DNA of 64,000 nt from Myxococcaceae bacterium JPH2 (GTDB lineage Bacteria; Myxococcota; Myxococcia; Myxococcales; Myxococcaceae): contig JAEMGR010000016.1 in the NCBI GenBank assembly GCA_016458225.1, positions 62,001 to 126,000 of the forward strand, read 5' to 3'. Under the pieces are notes generated by a model that had not been told where the DNA came from, made no database searches, and was given only the letters and a program-made list of their open reading frames with translations. Below, in pieces: positions 8,748-17,898 of this stretch. Both the position numbers and the translations under genes were made by a program. The first letter of the stretch is position 1. Each line of letters starts with the position of its first letter.

Positions 8748-8818
8748 CCCGCGGCCGCGGGGGATGAGGGCCTCGCGGGACTTGCCGGCTCGGGAGTCTC
8801 CGCCCGAGACTGCCGCCC

Positions 8819-9721
8819 GTGTCCTTGCGTCCCGTGACTGTCAGACCTCCCGGCGCCGACTACCAGATTCGCGTCCTGGGGCATCGGCCCACCCCGCTGC
8901 GCGACTTCTACCACGCGCTGCTCGAGCTGCCCTGGTCGGCCACCTTCGCCCTCCTCAGCGCGCTCTATCTGCTGGTGAACGCCCTGTTCGCCGCTGGCTA
9001 CCTGGCCACGGGCGGCGTCGCGCATGCCGCGGCGGGCTCGTTCTGGGATGCCTTCTGCTTCAGCGTGCAGACGCTGGGCACCATCGGCTACGGCGCCATG
9101 TATCCCGACGCCCCGGCGGCGCACGCCCTCGTGGTAGTGGAGTCGCTCGTGGGCTTGCTGACCACGGCGCTGGCCACCGGGTTGGTGTTCGCGAAGTTCT
9201 CACGCCCGCAGGGGCGCATTGTCTTCTCGCGTCACCCGGTCATCTGCCCCCTGAATGGCGTCCCCACGTTGATGTTCCGATTGGGTAACGAGCGGGGGAA
9301 CCAGATCGTGAGCGCGGAGATCCGCGTGGTGCTGATGCGCTCCGAGTCCACCGCCGAGGGCCTGCGCCTCTACCGCTCCTATGACCTGAAGCTGGCGCGT
9401 GACCGCGCGCTCTCGCTGCAGCGCTCATGGACCGCGATGCACGTCATCGATGCGGACAGCCCGCTGTACGGCCAATCCCCCGAGTCGATCGTCGCGCAGG
9501 AAGTGGAAATCCAGGTGATGGTCCTGGGGACGGACGACATCACCATGCAGAGCCTCCACGCGAGCCACCGCTACTTCGCCGCGGGGCTGCGCTGGGGCGA
9601 GCGGCTCGTGGACATCCTCTCCGAGGCGCCCGACGGCGACCTCGTGCTGGACCTGCGGAGGTTCCACGACACCCAGCCGTCGCAGCCGACCGAGGGGTTC
9701 CCCTATCCGCGAGCCTCCTGA
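8819..9721 (+). CDS. inward-rectifier-type potassium channel (KirBac family)
   Basis: A 300-residue protein starting at a GTG. Residues 28-40 look like the amphipathic slide helix (LRDFYHALLELPW), then membrane segment 1 (about 41-62), a pore helix with selectivity filter TIGYG at 88-92, and membrane segment 2 (about 103-125). The rest is a cytoplasmic immunoglobulin-like domain typical of Kir channels (GNERGNQIVSAEIRVV, then MHVIDADSPLYGQ). The product should form tetrameric K+ channels in the inner membrane. No nucleotide-binding or ligand domain is fused. No strong ribosome site precedes the GTG, so the exact start is less certain. The TOMM-like kinase gene begins 80 bases downstream in the same direction. 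Confidence 0.92.
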   Translation: MSLRPVTVRPPGADYQIRVLGHRPTPLRDFYHALLELPWSATFALLSALYLLVNALFAAGYLATGGVAHAAAGSFWDAFCFSVQTLGTIGYGAMYPDAPAAHALVVVESLVGLLTTALATGLVFAKFSRPQGRIVFSRHPVICPLNGVPTLMFRLGNERGNQIVSAEIRVVLMRSESTAEGLRLYRSYDLKLARDRALSLQRSWTAMHVIDADSPLYGQSPESIVAQEVEIQVMVLGTDDITMQSLHASHRYFAAGLRWGERLVDILSEAPDGDLVLDLRRFHDTQPSQPTEGFPYPRAS

Positions 9722-9801
9722 GCCCCGCGCGCCTTCGCCTGCCTCGACACCCGCACGGCCCTGAGATTGAATCCCGCCCTTTCCGAAGTTCAGGGACTCT
9801 C

Positions 9802-12800
9802 ATGGACCGAACGCAGGAACCTCAGATTGCCGCTGGCACGGTGTTCCAAGGGCGTTACGAAGTGCTCTCCAAGCTGGGGGAGGGGGGCTACGGGCAGGTC
9901 TACCGGGCTCGGCAGCGCGCGACGAATCAAGAGGTCGCGGTCAAGGTGCTGCGAGCGCCGCAGGCGGAGAGTGCCCATCAGGTGGCGCGCTTCCAGCGCG
10001 AGATGCAGCTGTGCTCGCAGCTGTATCACCCGAACATCGTGCGGCTCATCGACTCGGGACAGTCCGAGGAGTCGGTGCTGTTCACCGTGTTCGAGTACGT
10101 GCCGGGGCGCACGCTGGCGGAGGTGCTGACGGACGACGGCGCGCTGGCTCCGTGGGAGGCGGCGCACTTGATGCTCCAGGTGCTGGATGCGCTGGGCTGC
10201 GCGCACAACCAGGGCGTCGTGCACCGCGACCTCAAGCCGCAGAACATCATGGTCACCCACACCGGCGTGCGTCGCAACGCGCTGGTGCTCGACTTCGGTC
10301 TGGGGACGTTGGTCAGTGGGCCGAAGGCGGAGGAGCTGGCGCGCCTCACGCGCACGCGCGAAGTGCTGGGCACGCCCGCGTACGCGGCGCCCGAGCAGCT
10401 GCGCGGCGAGCCGGCCACCGCGGCCTCGGACCTGTATGCGTGGGGGCTCATCTTCCTGGAGTGCCTCACGGGGCGCCGCGTGATTGACGGCGGCACGCTG
10501 CAAGAGGTGCTCTACAAGCAGCTCGGGCCGGAGCCCATCCGCGTGCCGTCGTGGCTGGAGGGGCATCGCCTGGGCTGGTTGCTCCGGCGCGTGACGAGCA
10601 AGGACGTGGAGACCCGCTCCATCTCGGCGCAGGAGGCGCTGCGCGAGCTGGAGGCCTGCGCGTCCGAGGGCTGGCCCGACAGTGAAGCCGCGGTTGGCGC
10701 GGCACCCACCGTGGCCGCGCGACTGCCCACGCCACCCACGCCGGAGCGCGCCCCTGAAGGCGAGCGCCGACAGCTCACCGCCCTGTGCGTGAGCCTGTCG
10801 CTCACGCCGGAGTCGGACGCGGTGGATCCCGAGGAGCTGGATGGACTGTTGCGTGCCCAACACGCGGCCTGCGCGGACGTGGCGCGACGCTTCGACGCCT
10901 ACGTCGGCAGCATCCTCGGCGAGCGCATGCTCCTGTACTTCGGCTATCCGCAGGCGCGCGAGGACGATGCCCGTCGTGCGGCGCGCGCGGCGCTGGCCAT
11001 CGTCGAGGAGCTGGAGCATCGGGGCGCTCGGCTCGCGAATGAGCAGCGCATCAGCGTGGAGGTGCGGGCGGGGCTGCACACGGGGCTCGTCAGCCGGCAG
11101 GAGGCACGCGGCCGTCATCAGGCGGAGCTGCCCGCGCTGCTCGGCGCGACGCCCAACGTGGCCAGCCGCCTGGAGGCCCAGGCCGAGGCCGGTGCGGTGT
11201 GGGTGAGCGAGGCGACCTCGCGGCTCTTGCGCGAGGGCTTCGTCCTGGAGCCCGTGGGCGCGGTGCGCGCTGGGTCCGGGGCCAAGGCGGGCCCGGTGTT
11301 TCGCCTGCGAGGTGAGCTGCGCGCGCCCGCCGCGATGTCGGCAGTGAGCGGGGCGCGGCCCTCGGTGTTGCATGGACGTTCGCAGGAGCTGGAGTTGCTC
11401 CAGCAGCGCTGGCAGCAGGCCACGCGCGGCTCGGGGCAGGCCATCCTGCTGGCGGGAGAGGCGGGCATCGGCAAGTCCCGGCTCGCGCTGGAGCTGGCGC
11501 GCAGGACGGGGGAGGTGCCGCACACCTTCCTGGAGTGCCGATGCGCGCCGGAAGGTCGGCTGAGCACGTTGCGTCCCGTGGTGGATCTCCTGGAGCGGCT
11601 GGTGGGCTTCCAGCGCGACTGGACGCCGGACCGCCTGGAGACCGCGCTGGAGGACATGCTGGGCCGGTATGGCTTCGAGCTGACCGAGGTGATGCCGCTG
11701 TTCGCGGTGCTCTTCTCGGTGAAGGGGGGCTCGGGGCGCTATCCGCCGCTGGACGTGTCGCCGCAGCGGCAGAAGGACCTGACGCTCGAAGCGATCCTCG
11801 CGCTCTTGTCCGCCATGGCCGAGCAGCAGCCCGTGCTGTTCCTGGTGGAGGACCTGCACTGGGCGGATCCGACGACGCTGGAGCTGCTGGGGAAGCTGGT
11901 GGAGGACACCGCCACGTCGCGCCTGTGCGCGCTGCTCACCGCGCGCCCGGAGTTCTCCGTGCCGTGGCCCGCGGCGAAGGTGCTGCAGGTGCAACTGGGG
12001 CGCTTGGATCGCCAGCGCGCCGAGGAGATGGTCGCGGAGCTGACGCGCGACACACCGTTGCCGCGTGACGTGGTGGAGCAGGTGGTGGGGCGCACGGATG
12101 GCGTGCCGCTGTTCGTGGAGGAGCTGACGCGGATGGTGGTGGAGGGCCTGTCCGGCGCGAGGGAGTCCTCCGCGTCGCCACGGCCCACCATTCCCGCCAC
12201 GCTGCGCGACTCGTTGATGGCGCGGTTGGATCGCCTGGGGCCCGCGAAGGAGACGGCCCAGCTCGCGGCGGCGCTGGGGCGAGAGTTCAGCCATGACGTG
12301 CTGCGGGCGGTGTCGGCGCGGGACGAGGCGGCGCTCAAGCGCGACCTGGACGCGCTCGTGTCCGCGGACCTGGTGCACCGGCGCCGTGGAGTGCGCGGCA
12401 CCACGTTCCTGTTCAAGCACGCGCTCATCCGGGACACGGCGCTGGAGTCGCTCTTGAAGTCCGCGCGGCGGCAGGTGCACGCGCGCATCGCCGCGACGCT
12501 GGAGCTGCGCTTCCCGGACGTGGTGCAGTCTCGGCCGGATCTCCTGGCCCATCACCATGCGCAGGCGGAGCAGAAGCGCGAGGCGCTCGAGTACGCGCGC
12601 AAGGCGGGCCTGGCGGCCCTCATCCGCAGCGCCAACGCGGAGGCCATCGCCCACGCCACCGAGGCCCTCGCCTGGCTGGATGTCCTGGCCGATGAGCGCG
12701 AGCGCGCCCAGGTGGAGCTGAGCCTCAACGGCATCATCACGCCCGCGCTGATGGGAAGCCGAGGCTGGTCCGACGCCGCCATCAAGGCCCAGGTGGATCG

Positions 12801-13857
12801 CTCGCGAGCGCTCATCGACCTCCTGGGCGATGGGCCTCATGCCGTGCCCACGCTCTGGGCGCTGCTCACCTTCCACCATACGCGCGGCCAGCGCGCCGAA
12901 GCCCGGGCGCTCGCCGAGCGGCTCGTGTCGATGGAAGGGTTGTCGCAGGACGTCGACCACCAGGTGGCCACGTTGCCGGCCTTGGGCCATGCCGCGTGGA
13001 TCGACGGTCGGATGGGGGATTCGCGCGAGGCGTTCGAGCGGGCGTTGTCGCTCTACGTGCCCGCGCGCCACGCGCAGCAGGCCCACGTCTACGGGCTCGA
13101 TTCCCGCTCCTACGCGGGCATGGGCCTGGGCGAGGTGCTGTGCCTGGTGGGCCTGCCGGATCAAGGCCTGGCCCAGGCGAAGGCCGCGGTGGATTGGGCG
13201 CTGGAGATCAACCACGCCAGCACGCTGGGGCTCGCGTACATCTACCTGCTGATGGTGCACCAGCAGCGCGGCGAGCGGGAGCGCGTGGTGGAGGTGGCCG
13301 ACGCGGCGCTCGCGATGACGCAGCGTCAGGGGATGCCCGTGCACGGCGCCTATGCGCAGATTGTTCGAGGCTGGGCCACCCAGGAGCCGGACGCGCTCGT
13401 GGGGCCGCTCGCGTTCCAGGACACGCTGGGCTTCGAGCTGGGGGCGACCTACTACGCCTCGCTGCTCGTGGAGTTGCAGGCCGCGCGCGGGCAGCACGCG
13501 GAGGCCCTCACGCGGGTGGAGGACCTGCTGCGGCGCGGGCGCACCCTGGGCGAGACCTACTATGTGCCCGAGTTGCTGCGGCTGAAGGCGCTCAGCGTTC
13601 TGGCCACCACGCAGGACACGTCGGCGGCGGAGGCCCTCCTGCGCGAGGCCGTGACGCTCGCGCGCCAGGATGGCACTCGACTCCTCGAGCTGCGGGCCTC
13701 GCTGGCGCTGGGTCGTCTGCTGCGCGACACGCACCGGCCCGCCGATGCCGTGAGCGCGCTGCGTCCCTTGCTCGATGGCTTCACCGAGGGCGCGGCGCTC
13801 GCGGATGTCACCGCGGCGCGTGACCTGCTCGTCGCACTGGATTCCCCCCGGAGTTGA
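9802..13857 (+). CDS. TOMM-type Ser/Thr kinase / degenerate cyclase / AAA ATPase / TPR fusion
   Basis: A 1351-residue multidomain protein; the ATG at 9802 is used because kinase homology starts there. Residues 18-280 are a Hanks kinase: GEGGYG, VAVKVL (Lys48), HRDLKPQN (Asp143), DFGLG (Asp164) and an APEQ loop. Residues about 320-500 resemble a class III nucleotide cyclase domain, but the first metal Asp region reads ALCVSLS and the second GERMLLYFG, so it is probably catalytically dead. Residues about 525-850 are an AAA/STAND-like ATPase with Walker A GEAGIGKS (Lys558) and a Walker B region LFLVEDLHWAD. The rest is helical, TPR-like repeats. This order recalls the kinase/cyclase fusions known beside TOMM gene clusters. 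The precursor gene follows by 17 bases. Confidence 0.92.
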   Translation: MDRTQEPQIAAGTVFQGRYEVLSKLGEGGYGQVYRARQRATNQEVAVKVLRAPQAESAHQVARFQREMQLCSQLYHPNIVRLIDSGQSEESVLFTVFEYVPGRTLAEVLTDDGALAPWEAAHLMLQVLDALGCAHNQGVVHRDLKPQNIMVTHTGVRRNALVLDFGLGTLVSGPKAEELARLTRTREVLGTPAYAAPEQLRGEPATAASDLYAWGLIFLECLTGRRVIDGGTLQEVLYKQLGPEPIRVPSWLEGHRLGWLLRRVTSKDVETRSISAQEALRELEACASEGWPDSEAAVGAAPTVAARLPTPPTPERAPEGERRQLTALCVSLSLTPESDAVDPEELDGLLRAQHAACADVARRFDAYVGSILGERMLLYFGYPQAREDDARRAARAALAIVEELEHRGARLANEQRISVEVRAGLHTGLVSRQEARGRHQAELPALLGATPNVASRLEAQAEAGAVWVSEATSRLLREGFVLEPVGAVRAGSGAKAGPVFRLRGELRAPAAMSAVSGARPSVLHGRSQELELLQQRWQQATRGSGQAILLAGEAGIGKSRLALELARRTGEVPHTFLECRCAPEGRLSTLRPVVDLLERLVGFQRDWTPDRLETALEDMLGRYGFELTEVMPLFAVLFSVKGGSGRYPPLDVSPQRQKDLTLEAILALLSAMAEQQPVLFLVEDLHWADPTTLELLGKLVEDTATSRLCALLTARPEFSVPWPAAKVLQVQLGRLDRQRAEEMVAELTRDTPLPRDVVEQVVGRTDGVPLFVEELTRMVVEGLSGARESSASPRPTIPATLRDSLMARLDRLGPAKETAQLAAALGREFSHDVLRAVSARDEAALKRDLDALVSADLVHRRRGVRGTTFLFKHALIRDTALESLLKSARRQVHARIAATLELRFPDVVQSRPDLLAHHHAQAEQKREALEYARKAGLAALIRSANAEAIAHATEALAWLDVLADERERAQVELSLNGIITPALMGSRGWSDAAIKAQVDRSRALIDLLGDGPHAVPTLWALLTFHHTRGQRAEARALAERLVSMEGLSQDVDHQVATLPALGHAAWIDGRMGDSREAFERALSLYVPARHAQQAHVYGLDSRSYAGMGLGEVLCLVGLPDQGLAQAKAAVDWALEINHASTLGLAYIYLLMVHQQRGERERVVEVADAALAMTQRQGMPVHGAYAQIVRGWATQEPDALVGPLAFQDTLGFELGATYYASLLVELQAARGQHAEALTRVEDLLRRGRTLGETYYVPELLRLKALSVLATTQDTSAAEALLREAVTLARQDGTRLLELRASLALGRLLRDTHRPADAVSALRPLLDGFTEGAALADVTAARDLLVALDSPRS

Positions 13858-13874
13858 CCCCCGAAAGGTGCACC

Positions 13875-14477
13875 ATGCCTCCCAAGTCCAAGTCCGCGAA
13901 ACCGAAGGCGCGTTCACTCAACACGGCCGCCGCTGCCTCGAACACGGTGTTGCCCCGCTCGCCGTACTCTTACGAGAACGAGGACGAGAGCGATTACTCC
14001 TGGGACACCTGGGAGACGATGCTGGAGTGGCAGGACATCTGGCTGAAGGCCATCGCGCTCGCGTGGACCGACGCCAGGTTCAAGGCACGGCTGCTGGAGA
14101 ACGCGCGCGCGGCCCTGGTCGAGTACTTCAACTACAAGCTGCCCCAGATGCTCGACTTCCGCGTGGTGGACCTTCTGTCGCCGAAGCTGCCCGTGAAGCT
14201 CGAGTATCCCGTTGGCTGGGGCACGGATGAGAACGCGGTGTCGTCGCTGGACATGGTGGGGTGGTACTTCACCACGCCGCCCATCCAGAAGATTCAGACG
14301 CGTGAGCAGTACCTGGCTCGACTGAACAGGGACCCCAGCGCTCGGACGGAGTGGATCCTGCCTCGCAGCCTGCTGGTCTATCCGCTGCCGCCGCCACCGC
14401 AGGACGTGGCCATCGAAGCCGTGGCGCTGGCGGATTTCTCCAGCGCCGGCCGCACCTATCCGTTCACGACGTGCTGA
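13875..14477 (+). CDS. putative TOMM/RiPP precursor with NHLP-like leader
   Basis: A 200-residue protein from the ATG at 13875, with AAAGG six bases before it. The N-terminus is Lys/Ser-rich. The stretch WETMLEWQDIWLKAIALAW followed by DARFKARLLENARAALVEYF closely resembles the nitrile-hydratase-alpha-like leader of some RiPP precursors. The C-terminus reads FSSAGRTYPFTTC, with Ser/Thr residues and the only Cys as the very last residue, a plausible small core for azol(in)e formation. The length is far above classic microcins but fits BMA_0021/BMA_0022-like TOMM precursors, as I recall them. It lies directly after the kinase fusion and its last 14 bases overlap the end of the convergent amidohydrolase gene. 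No cleavage site can be assigned. Confidence 0.8.
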   Translation: MPPKSKSAKPKARSLNTAAAASNTVLPRSPYSYENEDESDYSWDTWETMLEWQDIWLKAIALAWTDARFKARLLENARAALVEYFNYKLPQMLDFRVVDLLSPKLPVKLEYPVGWGTDENAVSSLDMVGWYFTTPPIQKIQTREQYLARLNRDPSARTEWILPRSLLVYPLPPPPQDVAIEAVALADFSSAGRTYPFTTC

Positions 14478-15642
14478 TGCCGGGCTCGAGCCCGTAGAAC
14501 CGGGCGGGGTTGTCCCAGAGGATCTTGCGCACCACGTCCTCCGGCAGCCTCGCTCGCAGCGACGCCATCTCGTCCACGATGGCGTCGTCATGGTCCACAT
14601 GGGGGAAGTCGGTGCCCACCAGCAGGCAGTCCGGGCCCACCGCGCGCACGACCTCCTCGATGCCCGGCTCGCCCGGCTCCAGCGCGATGAAGCACTGTCG
14701 CCGGAAGTAGTCCGAGGGCTTGTGGCGCACCTGCGCGGCCACCTCGCCGCCCATGTACTTGAAGGCCACCTCGTCCAGCCGCCAGAGCCAGGACGGCAAC
14801 CACCCACAGCCCGCCTCCAGGAAGCCCACGCGCAGCGCCGGGTGTCGCTCCAGCACGCCACCCTCGATGAGCGCGAGCAGCGCCATCATCTGCTCCATGG
14901 GATGCGAGCACGCGTGCATCGCGAAGCGCGTGTCGAAGCGATCCGCGCCGGCCGCGGGCAGCCGCGCGTGCGTTCCCTCGTGGAGCGCCACCGCGATGCC
15001 CAGGCGCTCGCACGCGCTCCAGAAGGGCTCGTGGTCCGGATGGCTCAGCGTGCGGCCTCGCACGGGATTGGGAGGCAGCACCACGGCCTTCCATCCGAAG
15101 CTCGCCACGCGCTCCAACTCGGGCACCATCGCGGCGGGGTCGTGCATGGGGATGGCTCCGACGGCGCGCAGTCGCTCCGGGTTCTCGCGGCAGAAGTCGC
15201 GCAGCCAGTCGTTGTAGGCGCGCGTGAAGGCCGTGGCCCGCTCGGGCGCCATCGAGTCGATGCGCAAGAGGAACAGCGCGGACGTGGGGTACAGGAAGGC
15301 CACGTCCAAGCCCGTGCGCTCCATGGCGCGGAGCTGTCCCTGCGGTGAAGCACCCACCGCGAGGCTTCCTTGCCGCTGATACAGCGTCCACGCCATCTCG
15401 ACGTGGGCCCGCTCGGACACCTTGTTCCATGCGGGCTGCCCATCGAGCATGAGCGTGGGCGGCACCGGGAGCAGCCCCTTGGCGCCCAGCCGGGCCGCGC
15501 GTTGGGGCAGGGACTCGCGGGGCGCGAGTAGCTCTTGATACGGCGCGCCCGCGCGGTACTCGGGGGGCAGGTACTCGCGCCACATCTCCAGGGGCTCGAT
15601 GACGTGGCGGTCGGCGTCGAGGATGCGAAGGCCGTCGCGCAT
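14464..15642 (-). CDS. amidohydrolase (amidohydrolase_2 / ACMSD-like) in the TOMM-like cluster
   Basis: A 392-residue metal-dependent TIM-barrel hydrolase. The start is the ATG at 15642 (MRDGLRILDADRHVIEP); the frame upstream runs into the YcaO gene. Features include the first-strand DADRHVIEP, where the usual HxH is replaced by D-x-D-x-H, AVVLPPNP, ALHEGTHARLP with a metal-type His, FAMHACSHPMEQM, and VGTDFPHVDHDD with the conserved late Asp. This arrangement fits the amidohydrolase_2 group, whose members decarboxylate or hydrolyse small molecules or C-N bonds. It begins 28 bases after the YcaO stop, so it is likely co-transcribed, and may trim or deamidate the modified peptide; this is inference. 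Its 3' end overlaps the precursor gene. Confidence 0.88.
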   Translation of the reverse strand: MRDGLRILDADRHVIEPLEMWREYLPPEYRAGAPYQELLAPRESLPQRAARLGAKGLLPVPPTLMLDGQPAWNKVSERAHVEMAWTLYQRQGSLAVGASPQGQLRAMERTGLDVAFLYPTSALFLLRIDSMAPERATAFTRAYNDWLRDFCRENPERLRAVGAIPMHDPAAMVPELERVASFGWKAVVLPPNPVRGRTLSHPDHEPFWSACERLGIAVALHEGTHARLPAAGADRFDTRFAMHACSHPMEQMMALLALIEGGVLERHPALRVGFLEAGCGWLPSWLWRLDEVAFKYMGGEVAAQVRHKPSDYFRRQCFIALEPGEPGIEEVVRAVGPDCLLVGTDFPHVDHDDAIVDEMASLRARLPEDVVRKILWDNPARFYGLEPGISTS

Positions 15643-15670
15643 GCGCTGGCTCCGAAGCGGGTCGAAGGGG

Positions 15671-17884
15671 CTAGAGGAAGAGGGGAACGGGGTTGAGCCG
15701 CGCTTCGTCCAGGGGCGCGTCTCGCCACCCCAGGCGCACGGGAACGTCATACAGACGCCCTGGGCCCAGGCGTGGCCAGAAGTGACGCAGCCCGGGCACG
15801 GTCACCTTCACCACCGATAGACCGATGTCTGGCCGCGTCTGATCCAGCACCAAGGTCTCCAGGCCCACCCGTGCCGCGCGCGCGACGCAGTCGAGCACGT
15901 CCTCGCGCAGGTCTCTCAGGGGCACGGGCGCGAAGTCGGCTCGCACGCGCGAAGCCTGCGTCTCATCGGGGAAGAGGAAGGCCAGGTCATCGAGCGCCGC
16001 CGCGTCCCAAGGGGGAGGAAGCTGGGCGCTCGGGTCGAAGAGTTGATTGAACTCGGTGAGCGCGCGCATCAGCGCGAGCCGCGCGTCGAGGTGCGCTCCG
16101 AAGCCCACGCAGAACCGTCCTGCATCGGGAGCCCGACCGAGCGCCACGAACGTGGGGATGCCCAGGTCGTGCGTGAGGTCCAAGGCCCAGAGTCGCCAGC
16201 CGTGGCCACGGTGATGCTCCACCAGCTCCGCGAAGTAGGGCTCGCCGAAGGACTCCAGGTCCACTCCGGGGCGGCGCAGGCGGTTGTACCACCAGAGCGC
16301 GACGGCATCCCGCTCGGCCAGCTCCAGGAAGCCTTGGAGGATGGCCTCCTCCACGCTGTTGCCCGCCGCGTGGCCATTGGAGTCCTGCTGGCCGAAGCGC
16401 GGGGCGGTGTCGTGGGGATAGCGCGCGTAGCACAGGGCCGTGGGCAGGTAGCGCAGGCGCTCGTGCGTGAGCGACCACACGGGTGTCCAGTCCACGGGCT
16501 GCTCCGCGTCGAAGGGCTCCGGCACGGCCCGACGAGTCGCGCCGTATCGCGCGGAGAGCGCCTCGCGGTCGCGGTACTGCGCGTCGCTGAAGAGGAGCAC
16601 GTCGCGCGGATGTACCGCCGCGTCTCCCAGTTCGGTGAGTCGTGCCTTCACGCGCGGCTCGTCGCCTTGGAACATCGCGCTCACGCGCTCCAGCCCCTCG
16701 CACAGCGCGCTCGCTCGCGATTGCGCGGGCGTTCGTCCCTTGCCCGCGCTCATCGCATGAAAGTCATCGACCGAGGGCCGCTGCGTCTCGGGCTGCGTGA
16801 AGTAGGCCGCGCCGAAGACCGGGCGCAGAGGATGGTTCCGCCCCTCCACTGGACCCAGGCTGCTGAGCACGCCCGTGAGTGGGCTGATGAGGTGCTCATG
16901 CCGCGCGAACGTCTCTTCGGGCGTCACGCCGCGAAAGCCATTGTCATCCGTGGTCCGGCGCGGACGCGCCTCCAGGACGAGCGGCTGTCGTGCGCGTGCT
17001 GCGAGCAGGCCCGCATCTCCGCAGGCAGGGCACTGAGGTCGGCGCACCACCCGGTGCTCGGTGAGGTGGAGCTTGTGTGGCTCCAGGACGAAGAGGGTGT
17101 TCGACAGCGTGCCCTGGCCGCCACTCGCGACCCACCGCGCGAGCGCCAGGGCCGCGAACGAGGCGGCGGCCTGGATGCTGGTGGGCAGCGCCGTCAGGTG
17201 AGGGCGGCCCTTGCGAAGATTCTGCGCCTCGAGGAACCCCAACACGGGACGGTTCCTGCGCAGCCGATGCGCGAGGCACGCCCAGCAGGGATTCTCCGCG
17301 CCCCGAAACACGGGGCCCACCCAGGGGCTCGTGCCGCTCGGCTTCACGAGCAGCCACGGCGCCTTCGGCCACGCTGGGGCGCGGACCCACGCCTCCAGCT
17401 CGGGCGAGAGGTAGTCGCGCACGAGCACCACGCGCAGGGGAGAGTCCTCACGGACGGTGAGGCCAGAGCCCGTCAGGGCCTCGGGCCACGGGCCTGACTC
17501 AAGCCCGTCCAACGCGAGCACTGAAACCGGGGATGCGGACAGCCAGGTTCGCGCCTCGTGCGGGGCCACGCCGGTCGCGTGCCAGTACTCGGTGACCGCG
17601 GGATCGCCCTCGTGGACAACCTCCACGAGGTGGCCGCGCTGCTCCAAGCGCATGATGGCGTAGAGCGCATCCTGGCGAGGGACGGGGGGACTCATCGTGG
17701 CGAGCGCGGCCAGCACCTCACGGACGGTGCGCTGGCCATCCAGGAGCGGGGCCGCGCGAATCTGGGCGGTCCCCGTGAGCAGGAACTGCTCGCGCTCGCT
17801 CATCAGGAGCGCGCGCTGCTCGTCGAGAATCTCCAGCCGGAGATGCGGCGGGAAGCGGAGGACTCGGTCGAAGGCGTCGCGCAT
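15671..17884 (-). CDS. fused leader-binding (E1-like) / YcaO cyclodehydratase of TOMM type
   Basis: A 737-residue fusion; the ATG at 17884 is taken because homology starts at once, while 133 upstream codons look non-coding and overlap the GNAT gene. Residues 1-310 form the leader-recognition half: a winged-helix-like start (LLDGQRTVREVLAAL) and an E1-like part with a four-Cys zinc site, CWAC (200-203) and CPAC (285-288). Residues 330-737 are YcaO: SAGKGRT, SALCEGLER and AGNSVEEAILQGFLELAERDA supply the ATP/Mg-binding acidic residues. The C-terminus LNPVPLFL keeps only part of the usual PxPxP tail. Such enzymes use ATP to convert Cys/Ser/Thr to azolines. It sits 14 bases after the GNAT gene. 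Confidence 0.95.
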   Translation of the reverse strand: MRDAFDRVLRFPPHLRLEILDEQRALLMSEREQFLLTGTAQIRAAPLLDGQRTVREVLAALATMSPPVPRQDALYAIMRLEQRGHLVEVVHEGDPAVTEYWHATGVAPHEARTWLSASPVSVLALDGLESGPWPEALTGSGLTVREDSPLRVVLVRDYLSPELEAWVRAPAWPKAPWLLVKPSGTSPWVGPVFRGAENPCWACLAHRLRRNRPVLGFLEAQNLRKGRPHLTALPTSIQAAASFAALALARWVASGGQGTLSNTLFVLEPHKLHLTEHRVVRRPQCPACGDAGLLAARARQPLVLEARPRRTTDDNGFRGVTPEETFARHEHLISPLTGVLSSLGPVEGRNHPLRPVFGAAYFTQPETQRPSVDDFHAMSAGKGRTPAQSRASALCEGLERVSAMFQGDEPRVKARLTELGDAAVHPRDVLLFSDAQYRDREALSARYGATRRAVPEPFDAEQPVDWTPVWSLTHERLRYLPTALCYARYPHDTAPRFGQQDSNGHAAGNSVEEAILQGFLELAERDAVALWWYNRLRRPGVDLESFGEPYFAELVEHHRGHGWRLWALDLTHDLGIPTFVALGRAPDAGRFCVGFGAHLDARLALMRALTEFNQLFDPSAQLPPPWDAAALDDLAFLFPDETQASRVRADFAPVPLRDLREDVLDCVARAARVGLETLVLDQTRPDIGLSVVKVTVPGLRHFWPRLGPGRLYDVPVRLGWRDAPLDEARLNPVPLFL

Positions 17885-17898
17885 GGCGGATGCAAGCG

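Noticed and set aside
8748..8761. CCCGCGGCCGCGGG palindrome after coaA
   Set aside because: Short, no T run, and expected by chance in such GC-rich DNA.
9790..13917. 1375-codon open frame opposite the kinase fusion
   Set aside because: Shadow of the kinase gene; Arg/His/Gln-rich, no motifs.
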